A stretch of DNA of 64,000 bases from Bacteroidetes bacterium UBA2475 (GTDB lineage: Bacteria; Bacteroidota; Bacteroidia; B-17B0; Aurantibacillaceae): the NCBI GenBank assembly GCA_002342065.1, contig DDPF01000012.1:682001-746000 (forward strand), given 5' to 3'. A program made the translations under genes and the position numbers. Below are positions 58,889 through 64,000 of the stretch, piece by piece (position 1 is the first letter of the stretch; every line of letters begins with the position of its first letter). The notes below the pieces were generated by a model. That model did not search any database and was not told where the DNA came from. It saw only the letters and a program-made list of their open reading frames with translations.

Positions 58889-61783
58889 GTGAAAAATAAA
58901 TTATTAAAATTATTGCTGCCTGCATTTATTTTTGTTGGCATAAAAAGCTTTGGTGCTTTTGATAAACCTAAAACATTATTTGAAGAAAACAAAGGCCAGG
59001 TGGTTAATGCTGATGGTGTTGTTTTAAACGATGTGCTGTTTCGTGCAAATTTGCCGGGAGCCTGTATCTGGATAACAGAGAATGGTATTGTTTATAATTT
59101 TTATAAGGAAAATAAAAGTAAAAGTGATGAGCCAGGCAAAAAACCTGTAACCGAAAGCGTTGATTGGTACCGAAGCGTAATGAATTTAAAGAACGCGCGT
59201 ATCTCTTCAAAAAACTTAACGTCGTTAAAACAAGTAGCTTTTCATTATAATTATCAAAAAGCAAATAGTGCAGTTATTGAAACAAATTTATTTGAAGAAA
59301 TTATTTTTTCGAATGTATATGAAGGCATTGACTGGCATTTATATATTGAAAATGGCCTTATTAAACAGGAGTTTATTGTAAAACCTTTTGCCAATACCAG
59401 CCAAATAGATCTTGATTATCAAACTACCGGAGGCCTTGATATTAAAGATACAAAGATCTCTTTTTCAAACCCGGTGGGTATTTTTACCGAAGGTGATCTT
59501 TATTGTTATCAAGGCTCAAAGAATAATAGTGTAAAAGCAAAATACAGTTCAACAAAACAGATTAAAACTATAAATGAAACTAAAATTTACACGCATCGCG
59601 TAAAAATAGAAACCGCAGATTTTGATCACAGTAAACCATTGGTAATTGATCCAATTTTAGATTGGTCTACTTTTTATGGTGGAGGCAATGATGAGGACGG
59701 ACACGCTATATATAATGATGGCACCAATACCTGGGTTGCGGGACACACCCTTTCTGTCAACTTTCCTACAAACGATCCCGGTTTACCAACTTATTTTCAG
59801 GGCAGCAATGCCGGCGGTTTTGGCGATTGCTTTATTTTAAAATTTAATAATCTTGGTAATTTAATTTGGGCAACTTATTTTGGCGGCACTGCAAGTGAAG
59901 AAGCAACAGCTATATATAGTAATGGTACCAATTTATGGGTAGCCGGCTACACTGGCTCAGTTGATTTTCCGCTATTAGACCCAGGAAGCGGCGCATATTT
60001 TTCGGGAACAAATGCAGGAACGGCAGATTGTTTTATTTCTAAATTTAATGTTGCGGGCACACTTTTATGGAGTACCTATTTTGGTGGTATTACTAACGAT
60101 AATATAAGTGCTATACATGTAAATAATAACGAATTATATGTTGGCGGAACAAGCAATTCGCCCAATTTTCCGGTACTGAATTCAGGAAACTATTTTCAAA
60201 ATTATAATGCCCTGAACGATGGTTTTATTTTGAAATTTGGCGCAACAAATAATCTTATCTGGTCAACTTTTTTAGCCGGTAGCGGAAATGATCTTATAAG
60301 CAGCATACAAACAAACAGCACCAGTTTATTTATTGGGGGTTATACCAACTCTACCGATTTTGTTACACTTAATGCAAGCACTTATTTTCAGGGTACTGTT
60401 GCAGGAACCTACGATTGCTTTGTTTCTAAATTTACATTAAATGGTGCTTTAAACTGGTCTACTTATTTTGGCGGAAACGCGCATGACAGGCTTAATGGAT
60501 TAACGTTAACCAATGATGCTTTGTGGCTTACGGGCACTACCAGCTCAACTAACATGCCACTTTTTAATCCCGGCGGACCGAGCTTTAATCAAATAACTAA
60601 TAATGGCTTTAGTGATGGTTTTGTGTCAAAATTTAGCTTAGGAGGTACATTACAATCATCCACTTATTATGGTGGTAACTCTAATGACTTTTTAACCAGC
60701 ATTGCCTGCGATGGAAAAAATGTTTTTGTTGGTGGTTATACAAATTCAACCAATTTATTTACACAAAACCCCGGTATAAGCGGTTATTACCAAAATGCTA
60801 GTACGGGGTTTTATGACGGCATTTTATTAAAATTCGATACAGCCTCTGCCTGCAAATGGGCAAGTTATTATGGTCATGGTTCTAATGATTATATACTTGC
60901 AATGGCCTGTAATGGGAGCAAGATATTTGCAACGGGTTATACCCAGTCTTTCCTTTTACCAACGCTAAATACAGGTTTTGGTTGTTATTATCAATCCGGA
61001 AATGCAACTGGCTTAGATTGTTTTATTACAACATTTAAGAACTGCACAAGTCCAAGTTTAACCATAACAAACTCTGCTCCATGTACTGGAAACCCTCTGA
61101 ATTTTACTGTTAATGGTTATTCCGGCGCTACTTACCAATGGTTTGGACCTTTGGGCTTTAATTCTTCTTTACAAAGTCCAACAATACCTAATGTTACAAC
61201 AGCTAACTCCGGCAATTATTCATTGATCGTAAATATTCCTAATGGCTGTGCTAATTCGGCGTTGGTAACGTTAACAGTTAATCCTCAAGCAACTGTAACG
61301 GTTGCCGGTGGTGCAACTATTTGTGCAGGAAGCGCCATAAATTTATCGGCCGGCAGCGCACAACAATATTACTGGCAAGGCCCAAACAGTTATACTTCAA
61401 ATACACAAAATCCTGCCATACCCAATGCAAGTACTATCAATACAGGTTATTATGTAGTTAAAGGTTATGATTCTAATAACTGTTACAAAGAAGATTCGGT
61501 TCATGTATTGGTAAATTTATGTACAGGAGTAAATGAAATAAATAATTCTGCTTCTATTTTTACCTATCCAAATCCAAGCAAAAATGTTTTATATGTAGAA
61601 GGATTGAGTTCTAATTATGAAAATTTAATTGTTACAATTATTGATTCACAAGGAAAAAAAGTGCGTACGGAGCTACTAAAAAAAGAAATTAATATCTCTG
61701 AATTATCTACAGGATTATACCTTATTAATATAATTTCCGGGCAGGATATTCTATTGAGCCAAAAGATCATCAAAGAAAATTAA
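58889..61783 (+). CDS. SBBP beta-propeller / Ig-like T9SS cargo protein (copy 3)
   Basis: Secreted protein of 964 residues with a GTG start at 58889. Signal peptide (about 1-22), a DUF7948-type region with LFEENKGQVVNADGVVLND, seven propeller repeats each with W-S/A-T-Y/F-F/Y-G (residues about 260-700), two Ig-like units with ATYQWFGPLGFNS and QYYWQGPNSYTS, and a type A T9SS tail with YPNPSKNVLYVEG, LSTGLYLINI and final KIIKEN. Its repeats are Phe/Gly richer and its N-terminus differs from the two region 1 copies, so it is a more distant relative. No kinase-regulator pair is adjacent. Confidence 0.87.
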   Translation: MKNKLLKLLLPAFIFVGIKSFGAFDKPKTLFEENKGQVVNADGVVLNDVLFRANLPGACIWITENGIVYNFYKENKSKSDEPGKKPVTESVDWYRSVMNLKNARISSKNLTSLKQVAFHYNYQKANSAVIETNLFEEIIFSNVYEGIDWHLYIENGLIKQEFIVKPFANTSQIDLDYQTTGGLDIKDTKISFSNPVGIFTEGDLYCYQGSKNNSVKAKYSSTKQIKTINETKIYTHRVKIETADFDHSKPLVIDPILDWSTFYGGGNDEDGHAIYNDGTNTWVAGHTLSVNFPTNDPGLPTYFQGSNAGGFGDCFILKFNNLGNLIWATYFGGTASEEATAIYSNGTNLWVAGYTGSVDFPLLDPGSGAYFSGTNAGTADCFISKFNVAGTLLWSTYFGGITNDNISAIHVNNNELYVGGTSNSPNFPVLNSGNYFQNYNALNDGFILKFGATNNLIWSTFLAGSGNDLISSIQTNSTSLFIGGYTNSTDFVTLNASTYFQGTVAGTYDCFVSKFTLNGALNWSTYFGGNAHDRLNGLTLTNDALWLTGTTSSTNMPLFNPGGPSFNQITNNGFSDGFVSKFSLGGTLQSSTYYGGNSNDFLTSIACDGKNVFVGGYTNSTNLFTQNPGISGYYQNASTGFYDGILLKFDTASACKWASYYGHGSNDYILAMACNGSKIFATGYTQSFLLPTLNTGFGCYYQSGNATGLDCFITTFKNCTSPSLTITNSAPCTGNPLNFTVNGYSGATYQWFGPLGFNSSLQSPTIPNVTTANSGNYSLIVNIPNGCANSALVTLTVNPQATVTVAGGATICAGSAINLSAGSAQQYYWQGPNSYTSNTQNPAIPNASTINTGYYVVKGYDSNNCYKEDSVHVLVNLCTGVNEINNSASIFTYPNPSKNVLYVEGLSSNYENLIVTIIDSQGKKVRTELLKKEINISELSTGLYLINIISGQDILLSQKIIKEN

Positions 61784-62119
61784 TTTATTTTTTAGTCGGA
61801 TTTTGGCTAGCATCTAATTTGATTTAGGATATTTATGGGAAATTTTTTTCTCACGGTCACAATCTATGAAAGCCTTGTAAACAAAGAGATTCAAAGTGTT
61901 ATTAACAAAACGTAAAGTCTTTGTTAATACCGTTTTATGCTTTCAGAATCCAAAATTAAATCTTTGATCAAATGAGTGAAAGTCGACTTTGACTTAGTGA
62001 AAAAACAAGGTTCTTTTGAAAGTTTGTGTTATTTTTATGGAAGCTCTGAGGGCTAATTTTTGTTAAAACAAATTTATACAAGAATTAAAGGATAGCTGGC
62101 TAATCAAAAATAAAAATTA
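61784..62119. other. Intergenic gap with two symmetrical sequences
   Basis: Spacer of 336 bases with no open frame of coding character. It holds a 10-bp perfect inverted repeat TATTAACAAA/TTTGTTAATA at 61900-61929 and a perfect 12-base palindrome AAAGTCGACTTT at 61979-61990. No clear TAnnTTTG box was found close to the next start. Confidence 0.55.
61900..61929. promoter_or_regulatory. Inverted repeat upstream of the PKD-protein gene
   Basis: TATTAACAAA (61900-61909), ten bases, TTTGTTAATA (61920-61929). No T run follows, so it does not look like a terminator for the preceding gene; it may be an operator. Confidence 0.35.
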
Positions 62120-64000
62120 ATGAATATGAAATATTTTACTCGCCCCCGATTTATTTTTTTATGTTTCCTCTTTTTAATGAGTTTGCATAATCAATTAAGC
62201 TCACACTCTGTGCAAATTGCATATTGTGTTGATTGTAATGGTAACTTAAGAATATTTGTTGAGCATTGGCATGGTACTGCCAACCCAAACACAACAAACA
62301 TGACGATCAGTTTGAATGTGAACAACAATGTTACTACTCAAACACAATCCCCTGCCTTTGGTTTAATTAACGTTCCGTTTAGCCAATTACCAGGTTGTGT
62401 TACTCCTATTACCTCGGTTGCCGGTTGCCCAGGATCAATGAATACATATAACGATTGGGTAATTTATGATTATACAGGTTTACCGACTGGTCAGCCAATT
62501 TCTTTTACAATTATAAGTGGTAATAACTCATTTACATCTGATGGTTGTGGCATGTACCCCTTAACAGTAAACTTTACAATTCCCCCTGGATTAAATAGTG
62601 GTGCCCCGGTATCAGTTTGCGCAGGAGCCCAAACCCCTGTATTTGCTGTTCCCGCAGGTTCAAACTGGACCAACTCAAACACTGGCGTTGGTTTAGGTGC
62701 CAGCGGAACAGGTCCTATTCCTCCATTTACTGCAGTTGGCCCTGCCACCACTGTAATTTCTTATACAAACTCTTGCGGTGTTACTAACACCACTCTAACC
62801 GTTTTACCCTCTATTGTATCCACCTTTAACAATAACTCGGGTCCCGGTGGTGTTTGCTTAGGCACTGCTGTTGCTTTTAACAACACATCGCCAAACTCAA
62901 CAACCTGGCAATGGAATTTTGGAAACGCTGCAACATCTAATTTACAAAATCCAACCTATGTTTATCCTGCACCAGGAACATACACCGTTTCATTGACTGT
63001 CTCAAGCGGTACGGCCTCTTGTCCTGGTACAAGCACACAGGTAGTGACCGTCAACCCTTTTCCTGTTCCGGCATTTACGCTGACACCAACATGTGCTAAT
63101 ACACCAACTGTTTCAATAATAAATGGCTCAAATATCCAATTCGGAACAATGGGTTATCAGTGGACAATGGTTGGCGCAAACCCAAATACTTCAACCGCGC
63201 CTGCACCGGTAGTTACATATAGCGCCGCGGGTAATTATAGTGTAAACTTATTACTTACCTCTGCTGCAAACTGTACCGCTACATTAACAAAAACAGTAAC
63301 CATTTTTCCAAAACCAACTATTTCCTTTACAGCTAATCCTGTTTGCAGAGGCTTTGCCAGCGTATTTGTAAATACAAGTAATGTTGCCGCGCCAAGTACC
63401 ATCACTAACTGGTTCTGGGATTTTAATAATGATAATATCACCGATAATACAACCATAGCACCTAATAATACATTTGCTACAGACGGTGTTTTTCTGGTAG
63501 AGTTAAAAGGATTAACAGGTAATGGTTGCAGAGATTCTTTACTCGTTAATATTACCGTACATGCAACGCCAACCGTTGCCTTTAACCCAATAAATAATTG
63601 CGCAAACACAAATATCTTATTGAACAATACATCTGCTATTAACCCTCCATCAACAATTAATACTTTTGCATGGAGTTTTGGTGCCAATGCAACACCGCTT
63701 ACAAGTAATCTGAGCTCTCCACCAAGTTTATCTTATAGCACACCAGGTATAAAAACAATTACATTAGCCCTTACGAGTAATAATAGTTGTACTGCTACTG
63801 CAACACGTACTGTTCAGGTATACGCTGCGCCAACTGCCACGTTTAATGCAAACCCTGTTTGCTCTGGTTTTATAACAACATATACCGATGTTTCTACACC
63901 TGCTGGTAGTATTACAAACTGGGATTGGGATTTTACCAATAACGGAAGCATTGATGCAACAGTACAACATCCAACTAATTTATTTCCTTCATCAGGTAAT
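62120..64000 (+). CDS. Large PKD-domain surface protein, C-terminus beyond window
   Basis: The frame from ATG 62120 (a second ATG at 62126 is also possible) runs 627 codons to the window end without a stop. Signal peptide (about 1-31, FIFLCFLFLMSLHNQLSSHS), then a Cys-rich first domain with QIAYCVDCNGNLRIFVEHWH, and PKD-type units with WQWNFGNAA, YVYPAPGTYTVSLTVSSG, WFWDFNNDN and WDWDFTNNG. The WxWDF and YTV/G-T-Y patterns define PKD repeats. Such Bacteroidota proteins are usually several thousand residues long and end in a T9SS or gliding-motility C-terminal domain, which is not visible here. Confidence 0.88.
   Translation, partial: MNMKYFTRPRFIFLCFLFLMSLHNQLSSHSVQIAYCVDCNGNLRIFVEHWHGTANPNTTNMTISLNVNNNVTTQTQSPAFGLINVPFSQLPGCVTPITSVAGCPGSMNTYNDWVIYDYTGLPTGQPISFTIISGNNSFTSDGCGMYPLTVNFTIPPGLNSGAPVSVCAGAQTPVFAVPAGSNWTNSNTGVGLGASGTGPIPPFTAVGPATTVISYTNSCGVTNTTLTVLPSIVSTFNNNSGPGGVCLGTAVAFNNTSPNSTTWQWNFGNAATSNLQNPTYVYPAPGTYTVSLTVSSGTASCPGTSTQVVTVNPFPVPAFTLTPTCANTPTVSIINGSNIQFGTMGYQWTMVGANPNTSTAPAPVVTYSAAGNYSVNLLLTSAANCTATLTKTVTIFPKPTISFTANPVCRGFASVFVNTSNVAAPSTITNWFWDFNNDNITDNTTIAPNNTFATDGVFLVELKGLTGNGCRDSLLVNITVHATPTVAFNPINNCANTNILLNNTSAINPPSTINTFAWSFGANATPLTSNLSSPPSLSYSTPGIKTITLALTSNNSCTATATRTVQVYAAPTATFNANPVCSGFITTYTDVSTPAGSITNWDWDFTNNGSIDATVQHPTNLFPSSGN

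Noticed and set aside
1..64000. tRNA, rRNA, riboswitch or other structured RNA genes
   Set aside because: No cloverleaf, rRNA or known riboswitch core was recognised by eye in any spacer; a covariance-model scan would be decisive.

Overview
The window is AT-rich, gene-dense DNA from a member of the Bacteroidota. Markers for this are a gliding-motility lipoprotein GldH, several exported proteins ending in a type IX secretion (T9SS) type A sorting domain, Bacteroidota lipoproteins with a SPaseII Cys box, a TamL-type Omp85 lipoprotein, and repeated TAnnTTTG (-7) boxes with or without an upstream TTTG (-33), the promoter signature of this phylum. The order or genus cannot be fixed from the sequence. 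There are no rRNA or tRNA genes, CRISPR arrays, insertion sequences or phage genes that I can recognise.

Region 1 (1-14600, all minus strand) is the most unusual part: two tandem modules, each a TPR sensor histidine kinase overlapping a LytTR response regulator and followed by a large secreted SBBP/beta-propeller protein with a T9SS tail. The two propeller genes share 35 identical bases covering leader and start. A Spy-like and an unknown secreted protein lie between the modules, a truncated FISUMP gene follows the first, and a frameshifted TPR fragment at 14236-14596 looks like the relic of a third kinase.

Region 2 (14784-33000) is mostly housekeeping: a MutS2 without Smr domain, a TPR-SpoIIE phosphatase, a DUF349 protein, Gmk, an outer-membrane barrel receptor, FolB, pterin carbinolamine dehydratase, ThiL, a T9SS protein translationally coupled to an unknown cytosolic protein, a GNAT enzyme, lipoproteins, and a RicT/PSP1 protein with an Asn/Pro/Lys tail whose 3' end overlaps the start of gldH.

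Region 3 (33000-45600) holds a PLP deaminase, PepT, the dxs-SRPBCC-clpX group, a LiaF-like/DUF4288/LytS/LytR/lipoprotein operon, a TPR-PD40 exported protein and a CX4CH lipoprotein. Region 4 (45500-54400) holds valS, three tandem DUF1573 genes, a TrmH-type methyltransferase, tamL, a glycosyltransferase-like gene and a small membrane protein preceded by a perfect inverted repeat.

Region 5 (54400-58815) is the phenylacetyl-CoA epoxidase cluster: paaA, paaB, a four-helix-bundle (S23-like) gene, paaC, an apparent 30-residue membrane microprotein and paaD on the minus strand, with paaE divergent across a spacer carrying a good promoter and an operator-like palindrome. The window ends with a third SBBP T9SS protein and the first 627 codons of a PKD-rich surface protein. 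Several families of REP-like palindromic repeats are scattered between genes, and one sits in frame inside a LytTR regulator.
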